From contig NZ_JASHIK010000027.1 in NCBI RefSeq assembly GCF_030733745.1, positions 1-44,770 on the forward strand: a stretch of 44,770 nt of DNA, given 5' to 3'. The stretch comes from Stappia sp. MMSF_3263. GTDB taxonomy: Bacteria > Pseudomonadota > Alphaproteobacteria > Rhizobiales > Stappiaceae. The notes under the pieces are model-generated. The model worked only from the letters and a program-made list of their open reading frames with translations. It ran no database searches and was not told the DNA's origin. Of this stretch, positions 15,811 to 23,581 are shown piece by piece. The position numbers were made by a program, and so were the translations under genes. Position 1 is the stretch's first letter. Every line of letters starts with the position of its first letter.

Positions 15811-16584
15811 GCGTTCGTGGCGCGGAAACCGCGTCCCGCAAGGCAAGACGGCCCGCCGCAACTCCCTGACGCGCGTGGCTTCCGGATCGGTGCCCCACAG
15901 GCGGATGTTCCAGTCCTCGTCGACGAAAGCGGCTGCCCATGCCTCGTCCGGCGTAAGCCGGCCATCGGCAAGCGCCAGTCCGATCAGCGCCGAACCGGCC
16001 AGCGTCATGGCGACATGCAGCCCCGTCAGGCGCAGCGCCGGGAGCGGCCGCAGGGATTCGCGGATACGCGCGATCAGGCCTGCGTCCTGGGTGACCGGCA
16101 TGATCCCCTCGGCCAGGAGGAAGCGCCCGCCATAGCGTGCCTCGGCCCAGGCGATCACCGGACCCCAATGGGCCTCCTGGAGTTCCACCAGTTCCTGCGG
16201 GCTTTCCGCCCGGTAGACGACGAGGTCGTTGCCGGCATAGGCAGCGACATCGCCGGCAACCTCGTCGGCGCGCGCCGGAACCGCATCGATCGCCACATTG
16301 GCGATGCGGGTCAGCGGCATGGTCTGCGGGTCGATCTCCGTGCCCTGGACCCGCCATTCCTGCGCGACGATCTCCGCCAGCTCCACCTCGGCGAGCACCA
16401 GCGGCTTGCGCCTCGCCGTCTTCACCGGGCGTCCGTCGAGAAGGACGGCATGGCCACCCTCCTGCGCGCCAAGCGTCACGTCCTTGTAGAAGCGCTTGGG
16501 CAACGCACGCCGCGACAGGGCCCGCGTCCGCTCGACCGGATCGACCGGACCGCCCGCCTCCAGCTCGCTCAACAGATCGCGCAT
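15568..16584 (-). CDS. ATP12-family F1-ATPase assembly chaperone, anomalous 3' end
   Basis: The N-terminal 245 residues are a clear ATP12 protein: RFYKDVTLGAQEGGHAVLLD, GRPVKTARRKPLVL, EWRVQGTEIDPQTMPLTRIA, NDLVVYRAESPQELVELQ, GLHVAMTLAGSALIGLAL and VDEDWNIRLWGTDPEA. ATP12 helps insert the alpha subunit into F1. Homologues end soon after the WG-x-D segment, at about 255-265 residues. Here the frame continues for about 90 unrelated residues, antisense to the aegerolysin-like gene. The functional protein may end near 15850 after a frameshift: a +1 shift there gives a tail ending at about 15803. Its ATG overlaps the TGA of the preceding HAD gene. Confidence 0.85.
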   Translation of the reverse strand: MRDLLSELEAGGPVDPVERTRALSRRALPKRFYKDVTLGAQEGGHAVLLDGRPVKTARRKPLVLAEVELAEIVAQEWRVQGTEIDPQTMPLTRIANVAIDAVPARADEVAGDVAAYAGNDLVVYRAESPQELVELQEAHWGPVIAWAEARYGGRFLLAEGIMPVTQDAGLIARIRESLRPLPALRLTGLHVAMTLAGSALIGLALADGRLTPDEAWAAAFVDEDWNIRLWGTDPEATRVRELRRAVLPCGTRFPRHERSGELADDGPHGAGGSVVRAGRCHGSGDIVSGLYLILRGCRAGAGAEIVRCGEGIVERQRIAAVGGRDGHVAGAVAVGAVA

Positions 16585-17279
16585 CAGACCGCCTCCCGTC
16601 CCGCAACCGCCTCACGCCAGCCAAGCGTCTCGCCCAGCGCCGGCAGGAGCATGTCGAACCCGTCGATGATCCGCGCGGGCGCAGCCTGTGCCAGCCGCTC
16701 GCGCGGGTGATAGCCCCAGGTGACGCCGATGCCGGCAACCCCGGCGGCACGCGCCATCTCCATGTCGAAACCGGTGTCGCCGATCATGACGGTGCGCGCC
16801 GGGTCAGCGCCGGTCTCTTCCATCGCCTGCAGGATCATGCCCGGATGCGGCTTGGACGGCGCCTTGTCGGCGGTCTGGATGGTTACAAAGCGCCCTTCCA
16901 GCCCGTGCGCCTCCTGCATGTGGAGTACGCCGCGCATCGCCTTGCCGGTGGCAACGCCGAGGAGAACGTCCTCGCGCGCCGACAACGCGTCAAGCGCGGC
17001 AAGCGCGCCGGGATAGAGCGGGTCGTGGTCGAGACCGGCAAGCCGGCGGGCAACCTTGGCCTCCCGGTAGGCATCGGCCATCGCCGGCACCAAGTGGTGA
17101 TGTTCGCGCGCCGTCAGCTGCGCGAAGGCCACCTCGAGCGACAACCCGACGATGGAGAGCGCCGTGGCACGTTCGGGAGCCGGCAGGCCGACAGCGGCAA
17201 AGCCGACGCCGAGCCCGTGCAGGATGGTCTCCTGGCTGTCGACCAGGGTTCCGTCGCAATCGAAGATGACCAGGTACAG
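16584..17279 (-). CDS. HAD-superfamily phosphatase, CTG start
   Basis: Full-length HAD-IA hydrolase of 231 residues, phosphoglycolate-phosphatase-like. The catalytic motif I (YLVIFDCDGTLVDSQ, Asp7 and Asp9) lies upstream of the first ATG (17144). The only possible start in this frame after the preceding stop is CTG at 17279, with GGAGGAG just upstream inside the end of the pseudouridine synthase gene. Motif II is GVATGK, motif III is the Lys in KPHPGMI, motif IV is MIGDTGFDMEMA. It probably hydrolyses small phosphate esters in the cytosol. It is translationally coupled: 3 bases after the upstream stop, 1-base overlap with ATP12. Confidence 0.9.
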   Translation of the reverse strand: MYLVIFDCDGTLVDSQETILHGLGVGFAAVGLPAPERATALSIVGLSLEVAFAQLTAREHHHLVPAMADAYREAKVARRLAGLDHDPLYPGALAALDALSAREDVLLGVATGKAMRGVLHMQEAHGLEGRFVTIQTADKAPSKPHPGMILQAMEETGADPARTVMIGDTGFDMEMARAAGVAGIGVTWGYHPRERLAQAAPARIIDGFDMLLPALGETLGWREAVAGREAV

Positions 17280-17282
17280 GGC

Positions 17283-18293
17283 CTACTCCTCCGGGTCGTT
17301 GATGTCGGGGTCGTACTGGCGGGCATCGAAACCGAGCAGGTTCCAGCTCTGCTGCATATGGGCCGGCAGCGGCGCGGAAACGTCGATCACGCCGCGTCCC
17401 GAAGGGTGCGGAATGACGATGCGCCGGGCATGCAGATGCAGCTTGTTCTGGAGCCCGCCGGGAAACTCCCAGTTCTCGACGTTGAAATATTTCGGGTCGC
17501 CGACGATCGGGTGATGGATATAGGCCATGTGAGCGCGCAGCTGGTGGGTTCGCCCGGTGATCGGCCGGAGCGACACCCACGAGACCTTCGGCCCGGCGTT
17601 CTCCACCACCGAATAGAGCGAGACGGAATGCTGGGCGTCGTCCTCGCCGTGCCTGGCGACACGCATGCGCTCCTCGCCCTCGTCGCGGGCGAGATAGGTG
17701 GAGATGCGCCCCTGCCGGGGCTTGGGCACATGGGCGACGAGCGCCCAGTAGATCTTGCGGGTCTGGCGGGCGCGGAAGGACTTGGCCATTTCCGAGGCCG
17801 CCTTGCGGGTCTTGGCAAGCAGCAGGATGCCGGAGGTCTCGCGGTCGAGCCGGTGCACAAGGCGCGGCTTCTCGCCCTTCTGGTCGCGGAACGCCTCGAG
17901 CATGCCGTCGAGATGACGGGTCAGGCCGGAACCGCCCTGCACGGCGAGACCGGCGGACTTGTTCAGCACCATCACCTCGCGATCCTCGTAGAGGATCATC
18001 GCCTCTACGGCCTCGCGATCGCCGGCGACAAGCTTGCGCGGCTTGGGCTTGGCGTTGGCGTTGTCCTTCGCCGTGACATGCGCGTCGACCGTCAGCGGCG
18101 GAATGCGCACGACCTGGCCGTCGACGACGCGGGTCGAGGTTTCCGCCCGCTTGCCGTCGACACGCACCTGCCCGGTGCGCAGCAGTTTCTGCAAGTGCCC
18201 GTGGCCCAGCCCGGGAAAATGGGTCTTGAACCAGCGGTCGAGCCGCATGCCGGCCTCGTCGGAGGTGACGGTCTTCTGTTCGATGCCGGCCAT
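17283..18293 (-). CDS. RluA-family 23S rRNA pseudouridine synthase (RluC/RluD-like)
   Basis: A 336-residue RNA-modifying enzyme. An N-terminal S4 RNA-binding domain (about 15-75: GMRLDRWFKTHFPGLGHGHL, TGQVRVDGKRAETSTRV) precedes the catalytic domain with HRLDRETSGILLLAKT, where Asp150 is the catalytic nucleophile. Further family segments are RKIYWALVAHVPKPRQG, RPITGRTHQLRAHMAYIHHP and HLHARRIVIPHPSG. It isomerises uridines in 23S rRNA. It heads the small operon with the HAD phosphatase and ATP12 genes. Confidence 0.93.
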   Translation of the reverse strand: MAGIEQKTVTSDEAGMRLDRWFKTHFPGLGHGHLQKLLRTGQVRVDGKRAETSTRVVDGQVVRIPPLTVDAHVTAKDNANAKPKPRKLVAGDREAVEAMILYEDREVMVLNKSAGLAVQGGSGLTRHLDGMLEAFRDQKGEKPRLVHRLDRETSGILLLAKTRKAASEMAKSFRARQTRKIYWALVAHVPKPRQGRISTYLARDEGEERMRVARHGEDDAQHSVSLYSVVENAGPKVSWVSLRPITGRTHQLRAHMAYIHHPIVGDPKYFNVENWEFPGGLQNKLHLHARRIVIPHPSGRGVIDVSAPLPAHMQQSWNLLGFDARQYDPDINDPEE

Positions 18294-18419
18294 GGCTGTC
18301 CTTGTACCTGGGGCGCGCGCGCAGGCCCTTGCCTCCCGGCCCGGCGCATCTCGCGCCCTACCTAATCCGCGCGGGCCTCAAGGGCAAGCGCGGCGCGCGG
18401 CGGAACCGGCCAGACGGGC

Positions 18420-19016
18420 TCACGCCCGCTCCGCACGCAGCCCCTCGGCCATCGCCTGAAACGCTTCGACCGCCCTTGGGAGAGCGGAACGCGGGTCCTC
18501 GCTCGCCGCCACCCACAATGCCGCGTTGAGCGCCGCGCCGCTCAGGAGCCGCGCGGCCGCGTCGACATCGACGGGTCTCATCACCCCTTCCGCGATCAGC
18601 CGCGCCACCGCCTGCCGGGTTGCCTGCAGGCAGGCGTTCTGGCTCGGCCATTGCGAGGGGTCGCCGAGAAAGGCCGGGCCGTCGAGCAGCACGATGCGCT
18701 GCACTTCCGGATCGAGCGCCATCTCGATATAGGCCGCCCCTTCCGCCATCAACCCGTCCCAGCCCTCGCCCGTCGCGGCTCCGCGTGCCCTGGCACCGGC
18801 CGCCATCTCGCCGTCCACTTCCGCAACGACGGCAGCAAGCAGGCCCTTCTTGTCGCCGAAATTGTGATAGAGCGCGCCGCGCGTCAGGCCGGCATCGGCG
18901 GTGAGTTCGTCCATCGAGGCAGCGGCAAAGCCCTGCTCGGCGAAGGCCCGGCGCGCCGCCGCGATCAGCTTCGCGCGGTTCTCCTGCATCGTCTCCTTGC
19001 GGCTCTTTGCAGCCAT
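18420..19016 (-). CDS. TetR/AcrR-family transcriptional regulator
   Basis: The ATG at 19016 (MAAKSRKETMQENRAKLIAA) was chosen because the helix-turn-helix domain starts there; the frame upstream passes through the operator array. The 198-residue protein has a standard TetR DNA-binding region (ARRAFAEQGFAAASMDELTA, then GLTRGALYHNFGDKKGLLAA) and a helical C-terminal domain (RIVLLDGPAFLGDPSQWPSQ, ATRQAVARLIAEGVMRPVD) that fits the TetR_C_13-like type. It is divergent from the Rid-family gene. Three identical palindromes directly upstream suggest self-regulation and control of its neighbour. The ligand is unknown. Confidence 0.92.
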   Translation of the reverse strand: MAAKSRKETMQENRAKLIAAARRAFAEQGFAAASMDELTADAGLTRGALYHNFGDKKGLLAAVVAEVDGEMAAGARARGAATGEGWDGLMAEGAAYIEMALDPEVQRIVLLDGPAFLGDPSQWPSQNACLQATRQAVARLIAEGVMRPVDVDAAARLLSGAALNAALWVAASEDPRSALPRAVEAFQAMAEGLRAERA

Positions 19017-19033
19017 GGCACACCCCGTTTCGC

Positions 19034-19094
19034 ATACGCTGCGTATATGAAATTGACATACGCACCGTATATGGATATTACATACGCCACGTAT
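19034..19094. promoter_or_regulatory. Three-copy palindromic operator array, 24-bp period
   Basis: ATACG-N3-CGTAT occurs at 19034-19046, 19058-19070 and 19082-19094. Each is a perfect 5-bp inverted repeat with a 3-base spacer, and each carries the same flanks (C before, AT after: CATACGNNNCGTATAT). The start-to-start distance is exactly 24 bases both times. It sits between the TetR gene (start 19016) and the Rid gene (start 19174). It is most likely the TetR binding array overlapping their promoters. Confidence 0.82.
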
Positions 19095-19173
19095 ATCAAA
19101 TCTGAAGACGGCTCGTGAAGCCCCGCCGATGCGGGACGCTGCAAGCCGCCCACCGCACGAAAGGACCCGGGAC

Positions 19174-19572
19174 ATGACCCGCCCCGAAGCCGTTTTTCCC
19201 CAAAGCCGCCATGCCCTGTACGAGCAGCACGGCTATTCCGCCGCGATCCGCACCGGCGATCTTCTCTTCGTCTCCGGCCAGGTCGGAAGCCGCGAGGACG
19301 GATCGCCCGAGCCTGATTTCGCCGGCCAGGTCCGCCGCGCCTTCGCCAATCTCGAGGCAACACTCGCGGCAGCCGGCTGCAGCTTCGACGACCTTGTCGA
19401 CGTGACGACGTTCCACACCGACCCGGAGACCCAGTTCGGCACGATCATGCAGGTGAAGAACGAGATTTTCCCGAAGGCGCCCTATCCCAACTGGACGGCG
19501 GTCGGCGTCACCTGGCTGGCCGGCTTCGACTTCGAGATCAAGGTCATCGCCCGCATTCCGGCAAATGGATAG
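19174..19572 (+). CDS. Rid (YjgF/YER057c/UK114) family protein
   Basis: A 132-residue cytosolic trimer-forming protein. The ATG at 19174 follows AAGGA; an earlier frame start at 19129 lacks one. Family segments are YSAAIRTGDLLFVSGQVGSR, FAGQVRRAFANLEATLAAAG and VDVTTFHTDPETQFGTIMQV. The catalytic Arg of true RidA enamine/imine deaminases, expected near residue 105 just before the TAVGV strand, is replaced: the stretch reads PNWTAVGVTWLAGFDFEIKV. It therefore belongs to another Rid subgroup and probably is not a 2-aminoacrylate deaminase. It is divergent from the TetR gene across the operator array and is a likely target. Confidence 0.9.
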   Translation: MTRPEAVFPQSRHALYEQHGYSAAIRTGDLLFVSGQVGSREDGSPEPDFAGQVRRAFANLEATLAAAGCSFDDLVDVTTFHTDPETQFGTIMQVKNEIFPKAPYPNWTAVGVTWLAGFDFEIKVIARIPANG

Positions 19573-19578
19573 CAGGCC

Positions 19579-19965
19579 TCACCCGGCCGCGATCACGCGC
19601 ATGGCGGCAAGGCCGGCGAAAAGCGCCAGGATCGAGGCCGTCACGGAAACGCCGGCATAGAGCGCGGCGACGCCCAGCGCGCCGCGCTCCCACAGGAGCG
19701 CAACGTCGAGCGAAAAGGCGGAGAAGGTGGTGAAGCCGCCGAGAAAGCCGGTGGCCAGGAAGAGCCGCAGCGCATTGCCCGACCCGCCGGCGCGCGCCGC
19801 CAGCCAGCCGACCAACAAGCCCATCAACAGCGAGCCGAGGACGTTGACGGCAAGCGTGCCGGCGGGAAAGCCGGGACCGAAGCTCCGGAGCGCGGCGAGA
19901 TTGACCAGATGCCGCCCGGCGGCGCCAAGCCCCCCGCCCAGCGCCACGAGAAGCAGATTGATCAT
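19579..19965 (-). CDS. crcB: Fluoride ion channel CrcB/FluC
   Basis: A 128-residue inner-membrane protein with four hydrophobic helices that works as a dual-topology dimer and exports fluoride. Family marks are the N-terminal LLLVALGGGLGAAGRHLVN, PAGTLAVNVLGSLLMGLLVG (the conserved Asn) and the pore segment LATGFLGGFTTFSAFSLDV with the Gly-Phe-Thr-Thr-Phe-Ser break. I chose ATG at 19965; a GTG at 19977 overlapping the VOC stop is an alternative giving 132 residues. No fluoride riboswitch is visible upstream. Confidence 0.93.
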   Translation of the reverse strand: MINLLLVALGGGLGAAGRHLVNLAALRSFGPGFPAGTLAVNVLGSLLMGLLVGWLAARAGGSGNALRLFLATGFLGGFTTFSAFSLDVALLWERGALGVAALYAGVSVTASILALFAGLAAMRVIAAG

Positions 19966-19973
19966 CGGCGGGC

Positions 19974-20402
19974 TCACTCCGTGAAATTGGGCCAGAGCGG
20001 CGGCGCGGCGAATTCCACCACGTTGCCGTCCGGATCATCGACATAAAGGCTGCGGCCACCGGCCGGCCAGACGACCTCGCTGCGAAGGGCAATGCCGCAG
20101 GCGGCAAGATGCGCCCGCCAGGGGTCCAGCTGGTCGGCCGCGATGCGGAAGGCGAAATGGCTCGGCCCCTCGCTGTGATGACCCGGAACCGTGCCGCCCT
20201 CGGTCTCGACATCCTGCGCTGTCAGGCCACGGGCGAAGACGAGCAACGTCTCCCCCGGGCCGGCGTCATAGGCGAACAGCCGTTCGCCGGCGACCATCCG
20301 CTTCAGCCCGACGACGCCGGAATAGAACCCGTGCGCGCGCTCGAGATCCTCCACATAGACCGAGGTTTCGAGAATGCCGCCGAGCGGCGGAGCAACAGGC
20401 AT
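19974..20402 (-). CDS. VOC-family (glyoxalase/bleomycin-resistance fold) protein
   Basis: A 142-residue protein with two beta-alpha-beta-beta-beta modules. The first (LETSVYVEDLERAHGFYSGV, VVGLKRMVAGERLFAYDAGP) and second (GPSHFAFRIAADQLDPWRAH, SLYVDDPDGNVVEFA) carry the usual metal-ligand positions, including His in SHFAF and Glu in VVEFA. Members are metal-dependent dioxygenases, lyases or resistance proteins; the substrate cannot be predicted. Its stop overlaps a possible GTG start of crcB, suggesting coupled expression. Confidence 0.9.
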   Translation of the reverse strand: MPVAPPLGGILETSVYVEDLERAHGFYSGVVGLKRMVAGERLFAYDAGPGETLLVFARGLTAQDVETEGGTVPGHHSEGPSHFAFRIAADQLDPWRAHLAACGIALRSEVVWPAGGRSLYVDDPDGNVVEFAAPPLWPNFTE

Positions 20403-20433
20403 GAGTGTCTCCCAAAGCTTAAGGCAACCCGGC

Positions 20434-21849
20434 TCAAAGTGGCAGGCCGAACCACAGGGCCGCGATCCACAGGAAGGCGAAGAAGCCGACCACGTCCGTC
20501 ACCGTGGTGACGAAGACCGAGGAGGCAATCGCCGGGTCGACGTTGATTTTTTCCAGAACGACGGGGATCAGCAAGCCGGACAGACCCGCGAACAGGAGGT
20601 TGATGACGATGGCGACCCCGATGACAACACCGAGCCCGATGCTTGCGAACCAGAGCGCGGCGGCAACGCCGATGATCGTGGCCAGCGCAACCCCGTTGAG
20701 CAGGCTGACCAGCACCTCGCGCCGCAACACCCGCCACATGTTGCGCCCGTCCAACTCCTGCGTCGCCAGCGCCCGCACCGCAACCGTCATGGTCTGGGTG
20801 CCCGCATTGCCGCCCATCGAGGCGACGATCGGCATCAGCACGGCGAGCGCCACCATCGCCTCGATCGTGCCCTCGAACAGCGAGATGACGACGGAGGCGA
20901 GGATGGCCGTGCCCAGATTGACGAACAACCAGTTGAAGCGCGAGCGCGCGGTGACGAGCACGGCATCGGAGATTTCCTCGTCGCCGAGACCGGCGAGGCC
21001 GCGCAGGTCCTCCTCCGCCTCTTCCTGGATGACGTCGACGATGTCGTCGATCATCAGCATGCCGACGAGACGCCCGGCATCGTCGACCGCGGGAGCGGAG
21101 ACAAGGTTGTAGCGTTCGAAGCTGCGCGCCACTTCCTCCCGGTCGTCGGTCGCCTTGAAGGTCGGCGGGTCCTCGGTCATGATCGCCGAGATCTTGGTGG
21201 CGCGCTTGGTCCTGAGGATCTTGTCGAGCGGCACCGAGCCGGTCAGGCGGAAGCCGGGATCGACCGCGAATATCTCGTGGAACGTGTCCGGCAGGTCCTT
21301 GGATTCGCGCATGTAGTCGATGGTCTGGCCGACGCTCCAGAACGGCGGCACAGCGATGAAGTCCGTCTGCATCAGACGGCCGGCGGATTCTTCCGGGTAG
21401 TCGAGCGAGCGCTGCAGCTGGACGCGGTCGGAATAGGGCAGCTGGTCGAGGATCGCCGCCTGGTCCTCGGCGTCCAGATCCTCAAGGATGTAGACCGCAT
21501 CATCGGAATCGAGTTCGCCAATGCCTTCCGCCAGCGTGTCGGAGGGCAGTTCCTCGAGGATCCGCAGACGGACGGCCTCGTCCAGCTCGGTCAGCGTCGC
21601 ATAATCGAACTCGTCGCCAAGCAGCCGCACCAGCGGCACGCGCGACGCCTCCGGCAGCGACTCGATCAGGTCGGCGACATCCGCCTCGTGCAGATCGCCG
21701 ACAAGCCCGATCAGCGCGGGTGCGTTCTCCGCCTCGACACCGGCCTCGACAAGGGCGAGAAAATCCTCGCTGACGCGACCGTCCTCGTCGCGCACCGTCG
21801 GGATTTCCACCGGGATGTCGGCAGTGTCGACGTTTTCGGCTTCGGCCAA
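20434..21849 (-). CDS. mgtE: Magnesium transporter MgtE
   Basis: A 471-residue inner-membrane Mg2+ channel. The acidic N-terminal MgtE_N domain (about 25-145, repeated LIESLPEASRVPLVRLLGDE type helices) is followed by paired CBS domains (about 150-275, including VPLDKILRTKRATKISAIM and LVSAPAVDDAGRLVGMLMID) that sense cytosolic Mg2+. The connecting helix leads to five TM helices (about 300-471) with MPIVASMGGNAGTQTMTVAV, the conserved ion-path segment. The C terminus FLWIAALWFGLPL is typical. It is transcribed alone. Confidence 0.95.
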   Translation of the reverse strand: MAEAENVDTADIPVEIPTVRDEDGRVSEDFLALVEAGVEAENAPALIGLVGDLHEADVADLIESLPEASRVPLVRLLGDEFDYATLTELDEAVRLRILEELPSDTLAEGIGELDSDDAVYILEDLDAEDQAAILDQLPYSDRVQLQRSLDYPEESAGRLMQTDFIAVPPFWSVGQTIDYMRESKDLPDTFHEIFAVDPGFRLTGSVPLDKILRTKRATKISAIMTEDPPTFKATDDREEVARSFERYNLVSAPAVDDAGRLVGMLMIDDIVDVIQEEAEEDLRGLAGLGDEEISDAVLVTARSRFNWLFVNLGTAILASVVISLFEGTIEAMVALAVLMPIVASMGGNAGTQTMTVAVRALATQELDGRNMWRVLRREVLVSLLNGVALATIIGVAAALWFASIGLGVVIGVAIVINLLFAGLSGLLIPVVLEKINVDPAIASSVFVTTVTDVVGFFAFLWIAALWFGLPL

Positions 21850-22082
21850 CTCAGCCCTCCCCTCGGTACCCGGTTTGCGCGACGGCCTGCTGTTCGCGAT
21901 CCGCTGGCGTCACGGATGGCGGCGGCTCGACCCCTGCCCACTCTTAGCATGACCCTGCATCGCGTGCCGCCCTGCCGAAGATGGTTTTTTCGCCTTCTCA
22001 GGGCAAAATTCAGGCGGAGACGACTAAAACCGAGGAGTTGTTTTCAACCCGGAAAAACGGGTACGGCGCGGGCTCCGGATAC

Positions 22083-22107
22083 AAAAAAACCCGGGCATTG
22101 CCCGGGT
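22083..22107 (-). terminator. Terminator after tRNA-Leu
   Basis: A perfect CCCGGGCA-TTGCCCGGG type hairpin lies at 22090-22106. On the minus strand it is followed by seven T (22083-22089), 9 bases past the tRNA CCA end. The plus-strand side also carries TTCC plus a T-run, so it may work in both directions. Confidence 0.9.
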
Positions 22108-22115
22108 TCCTTTTT

Positions 22116-22202
22116 TGGTGCGGTCGAGAAGACTCGAACTTCCACGGGTTTTACCCCACAGCGACCTCAACGCTGCGCGTCTACCAATTCCGCCACGACC
22201 GC
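22116..22202 (-). tRNA. tRNA-Leu (anticodon GAG)
   Basis: Read on the minus strand, the 87-base gene starts GCGGTCG, which pairs with CGACCGC before the discriminator A, and it encodes a 3' CCA. The D-arm contains AATTGGTAGACGC, the anticodon arm is CAGCG-TTGAGGT-CGCTG with anticodon GAG, the long variable arm typical of class II tRNA-Leu is GTGGGGTAAAACCCGTG, and the T-arm has GTTCGAGTC. It reads CUC/CUU leucine codons. Confidence 0.97.
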
Positions 22203-22346
22203 ATAGCCATTCCGCGAAGCGCTCCATCGCGCTGCGGAGCCCTCGTCTAGCAAATCGACTTTTGCCGCGCAAGCGGTTTGCGCGAGGATATGCACAAGGG
22301 TTGCAAGATAGTGTGAAAGCGCGCGGGCCCACCCCGCCTCCGCCCC

Positions 22347-22613
22347 TCAGACCGGGCCGGTTACCCGCACCGGACGGGCCTCGGGCGGGCGCACCAGCAC
22401 CTCCGTCACCGACACGCCGACGCGCTCACCCTGCAGCACGACCTGTCCTCGGGCGATGGGGATGTTGTTGGCGAGAATCTGGACATCGTCGTCCTCGCGC
22501 GACATCAGCTCGATCACCGCGCCGCGGCCCATGCGCAACAGCTGATGGATCGGCATCTCGGCGGAACCGAGCACCACCGAGATGTCGATGGAGATATTAT
22601 CGAAGATACCCAT
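22347..22613 (-). CDS. Short stand-alone FliN-like motor switch domain protein
   Basis: An 88-residue protein consisting almost only of the SpoA/surface-presentation fold: ISIDISVVLGSAEMPIHQLL, RMGRGAVIELMSREDDDVQI and LANNIPIARGQVVLQGERVG, then VSVTEVL. This matches the C-terminal domain of FliN, which forms the flagellar switch C-ring and binds CheY-P indirectly. It lacks the variable N-terminal region of usual FliN and lies outside any flagellar cluster. It could be an extra switch component or FliN itself in reduced form. Confidence 0.85.
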   Translation of the reverse strand: MGIFDNISIDISVVLGSAEMPIHQLLRMGRGAVIELMSREDDDVQILANNIPIARGQVVLQGERVGVSVTEVLVRPPEARPVRVTGPV

Positions 22614-22739
22614 ATAACCACCGGACCGATGAAGGATGGCAATGCCAGCACGTTCATTCTATACGGGCGCGGTCGAGGGCCGCCCCGTCAAACCGACACT
22701 GGCTGGCGTTGGTTAACAAACCGCTAACGGACTTGCAAA

Positions 22740-23450
22740 ATGACAGACCGCGCGGATCTTGCGGGCAGCTTTCTTCCACGGCCCGGCTCCCCCGCCGTCG
22801 AATGGGCCATCAGCGACAGGCCGGTGCCCTACGAGGTCGCCCTGGCCGAAATGGAAAGGCGCGTCACCGGCATCGCCGACGGCACGCTTGGCGAGCGCGT
22901 CTGGCTGCTTGAGCACCCGCCTCTCTACACCGCCGGCACCAGTGCCCGCGACGAGGACCTGATATCCCCCGACCGCTTCCCCGTTCACAGGACCGGGCGC
23001 GGCGGCCAGTACACCTATCACGGCCCCGGACAGCGCGTGGTCTACGCGATGCTCGACCTGAAACGCCGACGACAGGACGTCCGCGCCTTCGTCGCCGCGC
23101 TCGAGGACTGGCTGATCGCGGCCCTTTGGCAACACCACGTGCGCGGCGAGCGGCGCGAGGACCGGGTTGGCGTCTGGGTGCGCCGGCCGGAGCTCGGCCG
23201 GGAGCGCGAGGACAAGATCGCGGCGATCGGCATCCGCATGCGCAAATGGGTGAGCTTCCACGGCATGGCACTCAACGTCGATCCGGCGCTCGACCACTTC
23301 ACCGGCATCGTGCCCTGCGGCGTCACGCAGCACGGGGTGACCAGCCTTGTCGACCTCGGGCTTCCCGTGACCCTCGACGATGTCGACATCGTTCTGAAGC
23401 GCTGTTTCGAGGAACGTTTCGGCCCGACGCGATCCGTGGAAGCGCCCTGA
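22740..23450 (+). CDS. lipB: Octanoyltransferase LipB
   Basis: A 236-residue enzyme that transfers octanoyl from acyl carrier protein to apo lipoyl domains, the first step of lipoate synthesis. Family motifs are [14 protein letters not shown], the [12 protein letters not shown] loop (87-98), Lys159 in [20 protein letters not shown] and the catalytic Cys193 in [15 protein letters not shown]. It is cytosolic and transcribed divergently from the FliN-like gene. Confidence 0.96.
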   Translation: MTDRADLAGSFLPRPGSPAVEWAISDRPVPYEVALAEMERRVTGIADGTLGERVWLLEHPPLYTAGTSARDEDLISPDRFPVHRTGRGGQYTYHGPGQRVVYAMLDLKRRRQDVRAFVAALEDWLIAALWQHHVRGERREDRVGVWVRRPELGREREDKIAAIGIRMRKWVSFHGMALNVDPALDHFTGIVPCGVTQHGVTSLVDLGLPVTLDDVDIVLKRCFEERFGPTRSVEAP

Positions 23451-23581
23451 GAGCAACCAAAGGCTTACGCAGCGGAAGTTTTTGCGGTTACGCAGGCATA
23501 TCACCTTGTATTTTTACCAATCCCGCCGTTTCATTATTTGGGGAACGGAGGGCTGGAGCAATCGATTCGAAATCCACATGG

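Noticed and set aside
16137-18365. 742-aa plus-strand open frame opposite ATP12, HAD and pseudouridine synthase genes
   Set aside because: Three well-recognised minus-strand genes cover it; the translated product shows no domain and an antisense-like composition.
19017-19175. N-terminal extension of the TetR gene containing repeated IHIRCVC-like residues
   Set aside because: The apparent peptide repeats are the translated operator palindromes (24 bases equals 8 codons); the real protein starts at 19016.
20374-22206. 610-aa plus-strand open frame opposite mgtE
   Set aside because: It is the complement of mgtE with a His/Asp/Arg/Gln-rich composition typical of antisense frames in GC-rich DNA, and it runs into the tRNA gene.
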